Shown here: positions 1 through 9,060 of the stretch, piece after piece
How positions within the stretch are numbered: the stretch's first letter is position 1
Layout: each line of letters starts with the position of its first letter
Assembly: GCA_902795255.1 (NCBI GenBank)
Contig: CADBKS010000073.1
Span: forward strand, 1-13,210
Reading direction: 5' to 3'
From: an uncultured Chloroflexota bacterium
GTDB taxonomy: Bacteria > Chloroflexota > Anaerolineae > Anaerolineales > Anaerolineaceae
DNA: 13,210 nucleotides
The notes under the pieces: generated by a model
The model's database searches: none
What the model saw: only the letters and a program-made list of their open reading frames with translations
Told to the model about the DNA's origin: nothing
Program-made: the position numbers and the translations under genes

Positions 1-2
1 AG

Positions 3-1880
3 GCCATGTACCGGATCTCCGGGTACCAGTTTTACAACACGTCGGAATTCTCCCTGAAAGAACTCTGCAACGACGCCGACCACATCGCCGCGAACTTCAA
101 GGCATATATCTCCGGGTTTTCGGCCAACCTTCAGGATATCCTGAAGGAGCTGGAACTGGAACAGCACATCACGAAGATGGACAAGGACGGCTGCCTTTAC
201 AATGTTGTCAAGGCATTCTCCGAACTGGATCTGAGTATCGAGACCTTCGATTCCATCAAGATGGGCTACATCTTTGAAAACCTCATCGGCCGTTTCTTCC
301 AGAATGTGGACGCCGGGCAGTTTTATACCGGCCGCGATATCATCAAGCTCTGCGTTTCGCTCCTGATCGCGGAAGGCTGCGAAGATATCTTCGACGACGG
401 CAAGATCATCACCGTATGTGATCAGGCATGCGGTACAGGCGGCATGCTTTCAACGGCCTATTCCTACCTGAAGCATTACAACCCGTCAGCTGATGTCCGC
501 CTGTTTGGTCAGGAATACATGGGCGTTTCCTATGCTGTCGGGCTGGCGGAAATGCTGATCAAAGGGCAGAATTCCGAGAACTTCCGCCATGCGGACACGC
601 TGAAGGAAGACTGTTTCCCGGATACGAAAATGCGGTTTCTGCTGGAAAATCCGCCATTCGGAACCTCCTGGAGTGGCGCCGACGCAAAGGACGGACAGGA
701 AGACGCGGTCAAGAAGGAATATGAAAAAGGTCTGTCCGGCCGCTGGGGCGCCGGGCTTCCTGCAGGATCGGACGCGCAGCTGCTTTTCATGCAGTCGGCT
801 ATCGCGAAAATGGATGACAAGATAGGCCGGGCAGCGATCATCGAGAACGGTTCTCCGCTGTTTACCGGCGGGACGGCTTCCGGTGAATCACAGGTACGCC
901 GCTGGCTGCTGGAAAATGACCTGATCGAAGCCATCGTTCAGCTGCCAACAGACCTGTTTTACAACACCGGCATCACCACCTATATCTGGGTCCTTTCCAA
1001 AAATAAGCGCCAGGGGCGAAAGGGAAAGATCCAGCTTATCGATGCTTCTTCAATCTATCACAAACTGCGCAAGCCGGCCGGCAATAAAAAGAACGAATTC
1101 TCACCGGAAGACCGGGCTGAGATCACGAAGCTTTACGCCAGCTATGAAGAAAACGAATTCTGCAAGATCTACCCGAACACGGAGTTTATCTACCGTGAGT
1201 ATGCCGTGTATCAGCCGCTGCAGCGGAGTTATTCCATCACGCAGGAAAGCATCGAACGGATGCTGCAGTCCGGTGCATTAAAGACGCTCTGGGATGATGC
1301 CGCGGTGATGGACCTGGAAGAAAAGGGAACGACCGCAACCGGCAAGGAACAGAACAAGCTGGCGAAATTCTATGAAACGAAACCGCTGTATGACGCTATT
1401 CTGCAGACACTGAACGACAACATCTCCGATGAAAAATGGATGTCTCCGGAAGCCTTTGAACCGGTCCTGACAAAGGTTCTTTTCGGGCTGAATGTAGACA
1501 GCAAGCTCTTCGGGAACATCATGGACGGTCTTTCCGTGATGGACAAGGAAGCGGTGATCCAGCGGGAAAAGAAGGGTAAGAAAGTGGGCGAGATCATTTA
1601 TGATAAAGCCAGCAAGGATACCGAGATCGTCAAATGGGATGAGAATATCGAGGATTACATGGCCCGCGAAGTGCTGCCGCATGTTCCGGATGCGAAATGG
1701 TTCTTTGAAGAGAACCTTACCGCGAAAAAACCGGTGATCAAGGTCGGGGCAGAGATCCCCTTTACCCGTTATTTCTATAAATATCAGCAGCCGGAAGCCA
1801 GTGAAGTGCTGGCGCAGCGGTTCACTGATCTGGAAGCCAGTGTTGACGAACGTATCCGCAAGTTGTTCGGAAAGGCTTGA
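3..1880 (+). CDS. hsdM: Type I restriction-modification DNA methyltransferase subunit HsdM (5' partial)
   Basis: N6-adenine DNA methyltransferase subunit of a type I R-M complex; with HsdS it methylates the recognition sequence using S-adenosylmethionine, and the M2S core carries HsdR. Numbering from the ATG at 6, the AdoMet-binding motif I is ACGTGGM at residues 141-147 and the catalytic motif IV is NPPF at 215-218, inside a typical N6-MTase fold. The C-terminal part (about 530-624, with GAEIPFTRYFYKYQ) is characteristic of HsdM. The frame is open to the window edge, and the first visible residues (FYNTSEF region) correspond to the internal part of family members that normally carry about 100-150 further N-terminal residues. 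The ATG at 6 is therefore probably not the true start. The stop codon overlaps the ATG of hsdS (TGATG). The first residue of motif IV is preceded by Glu where Ala or Ser is more usual; I attach little weight to this. Confidence 0.95.
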   Translation, partial: AMYRISGYQFYNTSEFSLKELCNDADHIAANFKAYISGFSANLQDILKELELEQHITKMDKDGCLYNVVKAFSELDLSIETFDSIKMGYIFENLIGRFFQNVDAGQFYTGRDIIKLCVSLLIAEGCEDIFDDGKIITVCDQACGTGGMLSTAYSYLKHYNPSADVRLFGQEYMGVSYAVGLAEMLIKGQNSENFRHADTLKEDCFPDTKMRFLLENPPFGTSWSGADAKDGQEDAVKKEYEKGLSGRWGAGLPAGSDAQLLFMQSAIAKMDDKIGRAAIIENGSPLFTGGTASGESQVRRWLLENDLIEAIVQLPTDLFYNTGITTYIWVLSKNKRQGRKGKIQLIDASSIYHKLRKPAGNKKNEFSPEDRAEITKLYASYEENEFCKIYPNTEFIYREYAVYQPLQRSYSITQESIERMLQSGALKTLWDDAAVMDLEEKGTTATGKEQNKLAKFYETKPLYDAILQTLNDNISDEKWMSPEAFEPVLTKVLFGLNVDSKLFGNIMDGLSVMDKEAVIQREKKGKKVGEIIYDKASKDTEIVKWDENIEDYMAREVLPHVPDAKWFFEENLTAKKPVIKVGAEIPFTRYFYKYQQPEASEVLAQRFTDLEASVDERIRKLFGKA

Positions 1881-3139
1881 TGGTGGCTGATATGAGAGAA
1901 ATGAAAGATAGTGGGATAGATTGGATAGGCAATATTCCAAAAATCTGGAGTATCAATAAAATAAAATACATAGTTCAGTCACGCTCAGTAAAATATCGAT
2001 TGTCCAAAGTTGGAAATTATATTGGTTTGGAAAATGTAGAGAGTTCTTCGGGACATTATGTAAAGTCAGAAACTGAATATGTTGATGCTTTTTATGACGG
2101 ATGTGAAGCTGGCGATTTGCTCTATGGAAAATTACGGCCAAATCTTGCAAAAGTTTTGATTTCTCCTTATAAATCATGTTGCACAGGAGAGTTTGAAATT
2201 ATATCATCATCCTTAGTTGGAAAAAAGTTTTTACAGTATTATATGCTGACTGAAGAATTTACTCAGGCGGCCACTCAATTAACATATGGAGCAAAAATGC
2301 CTCGAGTTAACTGGGATGATGTAAAAGAATTCAAAATAGCGTATCCAAATGCAAATGAAATATCAACAATCGTCTCTTTTCTCGACTCCAAATGTTCCGA
2401 AATCGACTCTCTCGCAGCAGACATCCAGACGCAGATCGATACGCTGGAACAGTACAAGCGGTCAGTCATATTTGAGACCGTTTCTAAAGGAATCGGTCAT
2501 TTAAAGTTTAAGAACACGGATTCAGCGGTATGGGTAAGCATTCCTGAGGAGTGGGCCCTCATAGATATAAAGTATCTTTTTGAAATCGTAAAACGTATAG
2601 CAGGAAAAGAAGGCTATGATATTCTCGCAATTACCCAGCGTGGAATAAAAGTAAAAGATATTTCGACAAATGAAGGTCAGATTGCTGAAAACTACCGGGG
2701 ATATCAGTTCGTTTATCCGGGTGATTTCGCAATGAACCACATGGATCTATTGACAGGATGGGTAGATTTATCTAATAATTTTGGGGTTACAAGTCCTGAT
2801 TATCGCGTATTTAAATTGCTCGATACTAATAATCATGACAGGAATTATTATAAGTATGTGATGCAGTGTTGTTATATGTGCCGGATTTTCTATTCATTAG
2901 GGCAGGGCGTTTCCAATCTTGGCCGATGGCGTTTGCAAACATCAACATTCAATAATTTTAAAGTTCCGGTGCCGCCATATAAAGAACAGGTAATAATTGG
3001 GAAATATCTTGACCAGAAAATACGTGAAATCAACAGTGTAATTGATGAAAAACAGGAACAACTCTCAGTGCTTGCCGACTACAAAAAATCCCTCATCTAC
3101 GAATACGTTACCGGAAAGAAAGAAGTACCGAATGAATAA
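1880..3139 (+). CDS. hsdS: Type I restriction-modification specificity subunit HsdS
   Basis: DNA-recognition subunit of the type I system, directing both methylation and restriction to a bipartite target. It has the usual two-repeat plan: target recognition domain 1 (about residues 10-165, with the YGKLRP motif), a central helical conserved region (about 166-204, starting LDSKCSEIDSL and containing LEQYKRSVI), target recognition domain 2 (about 210-375), and a C-terminal conserved helix (about 376-419, LDQKIREINS and LADYKKSLIYEYV). At 419 aa the length is normal. The chosen ATG overlaps the hsdM stop (TGATG) with a GGAAAGG ribosome site just upstream. An ATG at 1892, giving MREMKDSGIDWIG, is a credible alternative because many HsdS proteins begin there. 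The two recognition domains are visibly AT-rich, while the conserved helices match the GC level of hsdM and hsdR, a sign of domain exchange. The target sequence cannot be predicted from this. Confidence 0.95.
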   Translation: MVADMREMKDSGIDWIGNIPKIWSINKIKYIVQSRSVKYRLSKVGNYIGLENVESSSGHYVKSETEYVDAFYDGCEAGDLLYGKLRPNLAKVLISPYKSCCTGEFEIISSSLVGKKFLQYYMLTEEFTQAATQLTYGAKMPRVNWDDVKEFKIAYPNANEISTIVSFLDSKCSEIDSLAADIQTQIDTLEQYKRSVIFETVSKGIGHLKFKNTDSAVWVSIPEEWALIDIKYLFEIVKRIAGKEGYDILAITQRGIKVKDISTNEGQIAENYRGYQFVYPGDFAMNHMDLLTGWVDLSNNFGVTSPDYRVFKLLDTNNHDRNYYKYVMQCCYMCRIFYSLGQGVSNLGRWRLQTSTFNNFKVPVPPYKEQVIIGKYLDQKIREINSVIDEKQEQLSVLADYKKSLIYEYVTGKKEVPNE

Positions 3140-6086
3140 TATCCTCAGCGAAAAAGATTACCAGAAATATTTCCTTGAGCAGCTGGGAAAAAACGGCTAC
3201 AGGATCACATCCGCGAAGGATTATGACCGCCTGTTCGCCGTGGACCGGGTTCGGCTGTTCGAATTTCTCGAAGCCACACAGCCGGAAACCATGGACGCGC
3301 TGCGGAAAGTGTACCGGGACGAAACCGAAGAAACCATCGTCAACCTTATCAACGCGGAAGAGACGAAGGCAAGGGGAAGCCGCCTGAACGTGCTGAAGCA
3401 CGGCATCGATATCGCGAACACCCATCTGGACCTGATGTATACCCGTCCGGCGACCCCTTTCAATCCGGAAACACTGAAAAAATACGAAAAGAACATCTTC
3501 TCCGTTTCGGAAGAAGTCTGGGCATCCGACAATGAACGGATCGATGTGGTGATCTTCCTGAACGGACTTGCCATCATCACCTTCGAGCTCAAATGCAATG
3601 CCGCCGGGCAGTCCTATGAGGATGCGATCTGGCAGTACCGGAACGAGCGCGACCCGAAAACGCGCCTGTTCCGGTTTAAAGCCGGGGCGCTGGTGAACTT
3701 TGCCATGGACCTGGAACAGGTCTACATGACAACGAAGCTGGACAAGAACGCCACCTATTTTCTCCCGTTCAACCAGGGATGCGGCGAAGGAATCAACGCC
3801 GGAGCCGGAAACCCGATCTTTGATGATAAATTCAGCGTCTGCTACATGTGGGAAAGCGTCCTGCAGAAGGACAGCCTGCTTGAGATCCTCAGCAAATTCA
3901 TGTTCATCGAAGTAAAGGAAAAGAATGCTGATACCGGCAAGGGCGTCACCGAAACCGTCATTTTTCCGCGGTACCATCAGCTGGACGTGATCCGGAAGCT
4001 CCTGGACGATGTTGTAGTGAACAAGCGCACCCAGAATTACCTGCTGCAGCATTTTGCCGGTTCCGGAAAAACCAACGAAATCGCATGGCTGAGCCATCGT
4101 CTCACCTCCCTGCATGACCACGACAACAAGATCATCTTCGACAACATCATCGTGTGTACCGACCGCGTGGCCGTGGACCGTCAGCTGCAGCAGGCGATCA
4201 CCAGCATTGAACATAAGGCCGGCATGGTCCGGGCGCTGGATGACAAGTGCAATTCGGCTGATCTGGCGAAAGCCCTGAACGGAAACACAAAGATCATCGT
4301 AACCACCATCCAGAAATTTCCGTACATTCTGGATTCGGTCCATGACCTGCGGGACAAGAACTTCGCTGTGATCATTGACGAGGCCCATTCCTCGACCGCC
4401 GGCAAGAACATGAGTGCCGTTACCCGCGCGCTCGGATCCGACAGCGGAGACAGCGATGATGTGCAGGAAATCATCGCCTCTGAGATCCGGAGAACCGGCA
4501 AACAGCCGAACGTTTCCATGTTTGCCTTTACCGCGACGCCGAAACCGACCACGCTGGCGCTCTTCGGGCGCACGAACCGGAAGGGACAGAAGGAAGCGTT
4601 CCACACCTATTCCATGAAACAGGCTATCGAGGAAGGCTTCATTCTGGATGTACTGCAGAATTACACCACGTATAAGACATACTACCTGTTAAACAAAGAG
4701 ATCAGCGAAGATCCGAAGTTCCAGACGAATGAAGCCAAACGTCAAATCGCAAGGTTCGTCGATCTGCATGAAACCAACATCGCGCAGCGGGTCGAAGTCA
4801 TTGTCGAGCATTTCCGCACTACCGTCATGAACGAACTCGCCGGGCACGCAAAAGCCATGGTCGTCACGGATTCACGGCAGGCCGCCGTCAAATACCGTCA
4901 GGCCTTTGAGGATTACGTAAACCGGAAGGGGTATAGCGGCATCCACGCTCTTGTGGCGTTTTCCGGCAAGGTCACCGTTGATGATGTTGAATACACTGAA
5001 AGCGGCATGAACGGTATTTCCGAGAAAGCGCTGCCGGCGGAATTCGACAAGGATGACTATCAGGTGCTGCTGGTCGCGGATAAATATCAGACCGGGTTTG
5101 ACCAAAAAAAGCTTTGCGCCATGTATGTGCTGAAAAAATTGAAGGGCGTAAACGCGGTCCAGACGCTTTCCCGGCTCAACCGCATCTGCCCTCCCTATGA
5201 CAAGCACACCTTCATTCTGGATTTTGTAAATGATTACGGCGATATCGAAGATGCATTTTCCCGGTACTGCACCGTCACGCTGCTTTCCAACAGCGTCACC
5301 CCGCATTCCATTTACGACCTGGAAGCGAAGATCGACGGCTATTATTTCCTCGATCCTGTCGATGTTTCCGACTTCAACGATATGCTTTACGCGGAATCGC
5401 TGGATACCAAGGCAAAGAACAAGATGACGTTCATGCTCAAACGGGCAAAAAATGAAATCGCAAGAAACAGCGAGGATGTACAGGATGAGATCCTTGTGGC
5501 GATCCGGCATTTCATCCGCGGATACGAGTTCCTGATCCAGGCCTCCTGCTTTGAAGATCAGGAGCTGCACAAGAAATATAACTTCCTGACCTACCTTTAC
5601 GCTTTTTATAAAACACGGCATCACGGATATGGGTTTGACCTGACGGGCATGATCAAAGCATCAAACTTCACCCAGAAGAAGGAAGCCGAGCATCAGAAGC
5701 CGAAACACAAATCCAGCCCGATCGTTAAACTGCCGGTGGCCGATCAAATCATCCTGACGCCGCAAAAGGAAGAAGCGCTTTCGCAGATCATCGCAGAGAT
5801 CAACAGCCGGACGGGGAAGGCGTATGACAACGATGTTGCCGTGAAGGCCATGCTGCAGATCCGGGATATTATGATGAAATCCGAGAAGCTGAAGACCAGC
5901 GCGAAGAACAACACGGAAAAGGATTTTGAGTTCGCCTACTTCGACGATATTGATGATGCCCTGATCGAAGGTCTGGAACAGAATCAGGACTTCTTCACGA
6001 TGCTGCTGAACAATCCGGAACTGAAGCGCAGCGTCCTCGGCATTTTCGCCGGTGAGATCTATAAAAGTCTGCGGGAGGAAAAATAA
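3132..6086 (+). CDS. hsdR: Type I restriction endonuclease subunit HsdR
   Basis: Motor and nuclease subunit of the type I complex: it translocates DNA using ATP and cuts away from the recognition site. The 984-residue length is normal. From the N-terminus there is a PD-(D/E)xK nuclease domain (D138 and E152-x-K154 in TFELKC, followed by a QYR motif near 180). The SF2 helicase motor follows, with Walker A AGSGKT at 309-314, DEAH box at 416-419, motif III FTATP at 466-470 and motif VI QTLSRLNR near 680. A helical C-terminal region completes it. The ATG at 3132 lies 8 nt inside hsdS, with a purine-rich GGAAAGAAAG site ahead of it. The frame is open further upstream to 3042, but those 30 codons only read the hsdS C-terminus out of frame and lack HsdR similarity. 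All visible catalytic residues are intact, so the enzyme should be active. Confidence 0.96.
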   Translation: MNNILSEKDYQKYFLEQLGKNGYRITSAKDYDRLFAVDRVRLFEFLEATQPETMDALRKVYRDETEETIVNLINAEETKARGSRLNVLKHGIDIANTHLDLMYTRPATPFNPETLKKYEKNIFSVSEEVWASDNERIDVVIFLNGLAIITFELKCNAAGQSYEDAIWQYRNERDPKTRLFRFKAGALVNFAMDLEQVYMTTKLDKNATYFLPFNQGCGEGINAGAGNPIFDDKFSVCYMWESVLQKDSLLEILSKFMFIEVKEKNADTGKGVTETVIFPRYHQLDVIRKLLDDVVVNKRTQNYLLQHFAGSGKTNEIAWLSHRLTSLHDHDNKIIFDNIIVCTDRVAVDRQLQQAITSIEHKAGMVRALDDKCNSADLAKALNGNTKIIVTTIQKFPYILDSVHDLRDKNFAVIIDEAHSSTAGKNMSAVTRALGSDSGDSDDVQEIIASEIRRTGKQPNVSMFAFTATPKPTTLALFGRTNRKGQKEAFHTYSMKQAIEEGFILDVLQNYTTYKTYYLLNKEISEDPKFQTNEAKRQIARFVDLHETNIAQRVEVIVEHFRTTVMNELAGHAKAMVVTDSRQAAVKYRQAFEDYVNRKGYSGIHALVAFSGKVTVDDVEYTESGMNGISEKALPAEFDKDDYQVLLVADKYQTGFDQKKLCAMYVLKKLKGVNAVQTLSRLNRICPPYDKHTFILDFVNDYGDIEDAFSRYCTVTLLSNSVTPHSIYDLEAKIDGYYFLDPVDVSDFNDMLYAESLDTKAKNKMTFMLKRAKNEIARNSEDVQDEILVAIRHFIRGYEFLIQASCFEDQELHKKYNFLTYLYAFYKTRHHGYGFDLTGMIKASNFTQKKEAEHQKPKHKSSPIVKLPVADQIILTPQKEEALSQIIAEINSRTGKAYDNDVAVKAMLQIRDIMMKSEKLKTSAKNNTEKDFEFAYFDDIDDALIEGLEQNQDFFTMLLNNPELKRSVLGIFAGEIYKSLREEK

Positions 6087-6271
6087 TGGCTAAACCGAAA
6101 AAAGACAACCATCCTGTAACGATCCGCATGGAAGAATCCGTTTACGAACGGCTGTGTGAACACTGTGAAGCCTCCGGCCAGTCTAAAACCATCGCCATCG
6201 AGCGTGCCGTCGCCATGTATGTTGATGACTACGCGGAAAAAATGAAACGGCTGAATGAAAAAAAGAAATGA
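6086..6271 (+). CDS. Small ribbon-helix-helix (CopG/Arc-like) protein
   Basis: A 61-residue protein whose layout fits the ribbon-helix-helix DNA-binding fold: a basic N-terminus, a short beta strand (about residues 9-16, HPVTIRME), helix A (about 17-30, ESVYERLCEHCEASG), a Gly-containing turn, and helix B (about 33-50, SKTIAIERAVAMYV), then a charged Lys/Glu tail. Such proteins dimerise and bind operator DNA through the paired strands. It starts on the last base of the hsdR stop (TAATG), with a strong GGGAGG site 7 nt upstream, so it is translated as part of the operon. The next gene begins 24 nt after its stop. The likely role is autoregulation of the defence operon; an accessory or antitoxin-like partner of the following GmrSD-type protein is also possible. 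No target site is evident, because the operon promoter lies outside the window. Confidence 0.8.
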   Translation: MAKPKKDNHPVTIRMEESVYERLCEHCEASGQSKTIAIERAVAMYVDDYAEKMKRLNEKKK

Positions 6272-6295
6272 TCATTAAAAAGTGGGAAAATTGAC

Positions 6296-8899
6296 ATGGA
6301 TGGAAAGGCTATAAAACTCATCAAATATCTGGACGGCAGCGAAAAGCGGTTCATCATCCCTGTTTACCAGAGAAACTACAGCTGGAAGGTGGAAAACTGC
6401 CGTCAGCTTTACGATGATCTTGTGAAACTGTGCGTCAATGGTCGAAGCATGCACTTTTTCGGCAGCCTGGTCAGTGTTTATAACGGAGCTTCCGAAGAAT
6501 TTCTGATCATCGACGGCCAGCAGCGCGTCACTACCATCTCTTTGCTGCTGCTTGCGATCCACAATATTCTGAAAGAGGGGAAACTGATCGCAGAAGATAA
6601 AAGGCTGATCGACAAGGTTTACAACAAATATCTGGTCGATGAATATGAACCGACACAGAAACGCATCAAACTCAAAGCCGTAAACAAAGACCTGGAAGCT
6701 TTTGAAAAACTCTTTGATGAAGATCCGTCCGAATATATTCCGAATTCCGATATCACGATCAACTACCTTTATTTCTATGACCGGATCCTGAAGGAAGAAA
6801 TTTCGATCGATGAACTGTACGACGCGATCAGCAAGCTGATGGTGATCAACATCACCGTAGATGAAGATGATGATCCGCAGCTTATCTTTGAAAGCCTCAA
6901 CTCCACAGGTGTTGATCTGACTGAAGGCGATAAGATCAGAAACTTTATTCTCATGGGGCAAAAGCCTGATGACCAGGAATTGTTTTACAAAAAATACTGG
7001 AGCAAGATCGAACTGTGCACGGGCAGCGACAACAATAACAATAATGGCGTGAGTGCCTTTGTCCGGGATTATCTCAGCATGATGAGGCAATCAACGCCTA
7101 CCATGGACAGGATCTATCCGGTTTTCAAATCCTATGTGGGCGAGAAGAACATTTCGATCGAAGATCTGCTGAAGGAACTGCTGTATTATGCCCGCATTTA
7201 TGAAGTGCTGACGAAAGCACAGTTCCCGGACGAAGTGATCAATGCCAGTATCTATCGGCTTAATTATCTGGAGACGACAGTAACAAGGCCGTTTTTCCTT
7301 CAGGTGCTTGACCTCCATAAACAGGGGATTCTGACGAACGATGACCTGAAAGAAATCTTCCTGATCATTGAAAACTTCCTTTTCCGGCGGAACATCTGTG
7401 AAGTACCGACAAATGCGCTGAACAAATTGTTTATTACCCTGAACCGGGAGATCCGCCGCTATGACGGCAGTTATGATAACTATGTCGAAAAGCTGAAATA
7501 CGCCCTGACTTCCAAGAAAGAAAGTGTCAGGTTCCCGGATGACCAGGAATTTGCGACAGCATTGTCTGAAAAGCAGGTGTATCTGATGCGCGGCCGATAT
7601 AAAAATTATTTATTCGAACGGTTCGAGAATTTCGGTACGGATGAAGTAAAGGATGTCTTTACGCGGATCGAAAACGGCAAATACACGATCGAGCACATTA
7701 TGCCGCGTACACTTACACCGGCCTGGCGGACAGCGCTCGGAGAGGATTACAGCAGGATCCATGATGAATGGATCCATCGTTTAGCCAACCTGACGCTGAC
7801 GGCTTATAACAGCAGCTACAGCAACAATACCTTTCAGGAAAAACGTGATGCTGAGAACGGTTTCAGGTACAGCGGCATCCGGATGAACCAGCTCATTGCG
7901 CAGAAAGACCAATGGACACTCGCGGAATTGGAAGAGCGGGATGAATACATGGTGGCGAAAGCACTGGATATATGGAGCTACCCTTTGACAAAATATCAGC
8001 CGGAAGAAAAACAGCTGGATGCGGTGACGCTGGATGACGATGTCAGTTTGACGGGCAGCCAGATAGCCAAATTCGCTTATAAAGATGCTGAACAGGCAGT
8101 TGACAGCTGGACAGACATGTATGCCCGTGTCTTGAAGATATTACACTCGGAGGACAGTTCTGTTTTGACCGGTCTGGCGTATTCTGATTCCGATACCGAC
8201 CTGGCGTTCCATGTCTCAAGTTCTCCGGAGAAATTCAGCAGCAAGGTACAGATCGCACCAAATATCTATGTCTGGACAGGAACGGCGACACAGCATAAGA
8301 TCAACACGCTTAAGCGATTCTTCGTGTTGTTCGGAGCTGATCCTACAGACCTGGTGTTTTATCTGAAAGATCAGAATGAAACGAAATCATCAGAGGATGA
8401 TCCCGAACGATATGAACTCAGAAAGCGGTATTGGGCCTTTGCTCTTCCATATATTCAGGAAAAGTTTGATGAAAACGGGCCTTTCAGCAAGGTAGGTTGG
8501 TCGACCGCGAATTGGATTTCCGGTGCTTTCGGAATCGGTGGATTCAGTGTGGTTTGTGCAGCCAATTATGATTGCGCCCGTGTCCAGTTCTATCTCGGAA
8601 AATCTCAAAAAGAGAAGAATAAGGAAGCTTTCGATTTTCTTAACCGGCACAAGGCCGAAATCGAAGACAAGCTGGGTGCTCCGGTCGTGTGGGAGCGGGG
8701 TGACGGCAATAAGGCATCTCACATCACCTATGAACTGCCCGGTGTTAGCATCACGAAAGAAACGGACTGGATCAGAATGGCGAAGTTCCATGCGGAATGG
8801 AGCAGAAAATTCTGTGACGTGTTCCTGCCGGTTTTGAAAAACCTGTATCCGGCTGTAACTTTGCCGATATCAGGGCCGAAACAGGCAAAATTATTGTAA
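6296..8899 (+). CDS. GmrSD-family type IV restriction-like protein (DUF262 - DUF1524 HNH - DUF4268)
   Basis: An 867-residue single-chain protein of the GmrSD/BrxU type, a family of NTP-dependent endonucleases that act on modified DNA, best known for glucosylated hydroxymethylcytosine in phage DNA. The N-terminal DUF262 domain carries IPVYQRNYSW at residues 21-30 and the DGQQR motif at 73-77, which form the nucleotide-handling centre. A DUF1524 HNH-type nuclease domain follows, with EHIMP at 466-470 (H467), then HRLANLTL (N498) and N505. The C-terminal third (about 700-855, from KRYWAFALPYIQ to KFCDVFLPVL) resembles DUF4268. A stretch at about 575-700 has no name I can assign. All visible catalytic residues are present. 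A GTGGGA site precedes the ATG at 6296, which lies 24 nt after the RHH gene. Function by family is firm; the actual modification recognised is unknown. Confidence 0.88.
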   Translation: MDGKAIKLIKYLDGSEKRFIIPVYQRNYSWKVENCRQLYDDLVKLCVNGRSMHFFGSLVSVYNGASEEFLIIDGQQRVTTISLLLLAIHNILKEGKLIAEDKRLIDKVYNKYLVDEYEPTQKRIKLKAVNKDLEAFEKLFDEDPSEYIPNSDITINYLYFYDRILKEEISIDELYDAISKLMVINITVDEDDDPQLIFESLNSTGVDLTEGDKIRNFILMGQKPDDQELFYKKYWSKIELCTGSDNNNNNGVSAFVRDYLSMMRQSTPTMDRIYPVFKSYVGEKNISIEDLLKELLYYARIYEVLTKAQFPDEVINASIYRLNYLETTVTRPFFLQVLDLHKQGILTNDDLKEIFLIIENFLFRRNICEVPTNALNKLFITLNREIRRYDGSYDNYVEKLKYALTSKKESVRFPDDQEFATALSEKQVYLMRGRYKNYLFERFENFGTDEVKDVFTRIENGKYTIEHIMPRTLTPAWRTALGEDYSRIHDEWIHRLANLTLTAYNSSYSNNTFQEKRDAENGFRYSGIRMNQLIAQKDQWTLAELEERDEYMVAKALDIWSYPLTKYQPEEKQLDAVTLDDDVSLTGSQIAKFAYKDAEQAVDSWTDMYARVLKILHSEDSSVLTGLAYSDSDTDLAFHVSSSPEKFSSKVQIAPNIYVWTGTATQHKINTLKRFFVLFGADPTDLVFYLKDQNETKSSEDDPERYELRKRYWAFALPYIQEKFDENGPFSKVGWSTANWISGAFGIGGFSVVCAANYDCARVQFYLGKSQKEKNKEAFDFLNRHKAEIEDKLGAPVVWERGDGNKASHITYELPGVSITKETDWIRMAKFHAEWSRKFCDVFLPVLKNLYPAVTLPISGPKQAKLL

Positions 8900-8923
8900 A
8901 AACAAACGCCTTTTCTTGTTCAC

Positions 8924-8951
8924 CGTGCCAGTCCCGCGTGGGACTGGCACG
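8924..8951. terminator. Perfect 12-bp hairpin after the defence operon, probable terminator
   Basis: CGTGCCAGTCCC and its exact reverse complement are separated by a 4-nt GCGT loop, starting 25 nt after the stop of the GmrSD-like gene. Its place between that operon and the next promoter suggests a transcription end. There is no T-run on the 3' side of either strand, so intrinsic termination is not assured. It could instead stabilise the mRNA 3' end or act as an operator. Confidence 0.5.
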
Positions 8952-8962
8952 TCAATCACAAC

Positions 8963-9028
8963 TATAATTCGGACGAATTTTCTAATATTTCCTTTGTTTT
9001 CAGAACTTCCGTGCTATAATTTCGAAAT
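8963..9028 (+). promoter_or_regulatory. Two TATAAT modules with overlapping palindromes upstream of the S24-like gene
   Basis: A perfect TATAAT occurs at 9015-9020, 41 nt before the start codon at 9061. Only weak -35 candidates exist near 8992-8999 (TTTGTT or TTGTTT). Overlapping it is the 10-bp palindrome ATTTCGAAAT at 9019-9028, where a repressor would block initiation. A second TATAAT at 8963-8968 overlaps a similar inverted repeat, TTCG-GA-CGAA at 8968-8977. The repeated arrangement suggests an operator pair, and the protein encoded downstream belongs to a repressor-related fold, so autoregulation is an attractive inference. No binding evidence exists in the sequence itself. Confidence 0.55.
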
Positions 9029-9060
9029 ATAGAACAAAACTCAATATCAGGAGGTCAGAA

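Noticed and set aside
3042..3131. N-terminal extension of HsdR by 30 codons
   Set aside because: These codons overlap the conserved C-terminus of HsdS in another frame and give a low-complexity peptide. The ATG at 3132 has a ribosome site and starts typical HsdR sequence.
3108..4604. A 498-codon open frame on the minus strand across hsdR
   Set aside because: It is antisense to the conserved nuclease and helicase motifs of HsdR, has no ribosome site or recognisable domain, and is what GC-rich codon use produces on the opposite strand.
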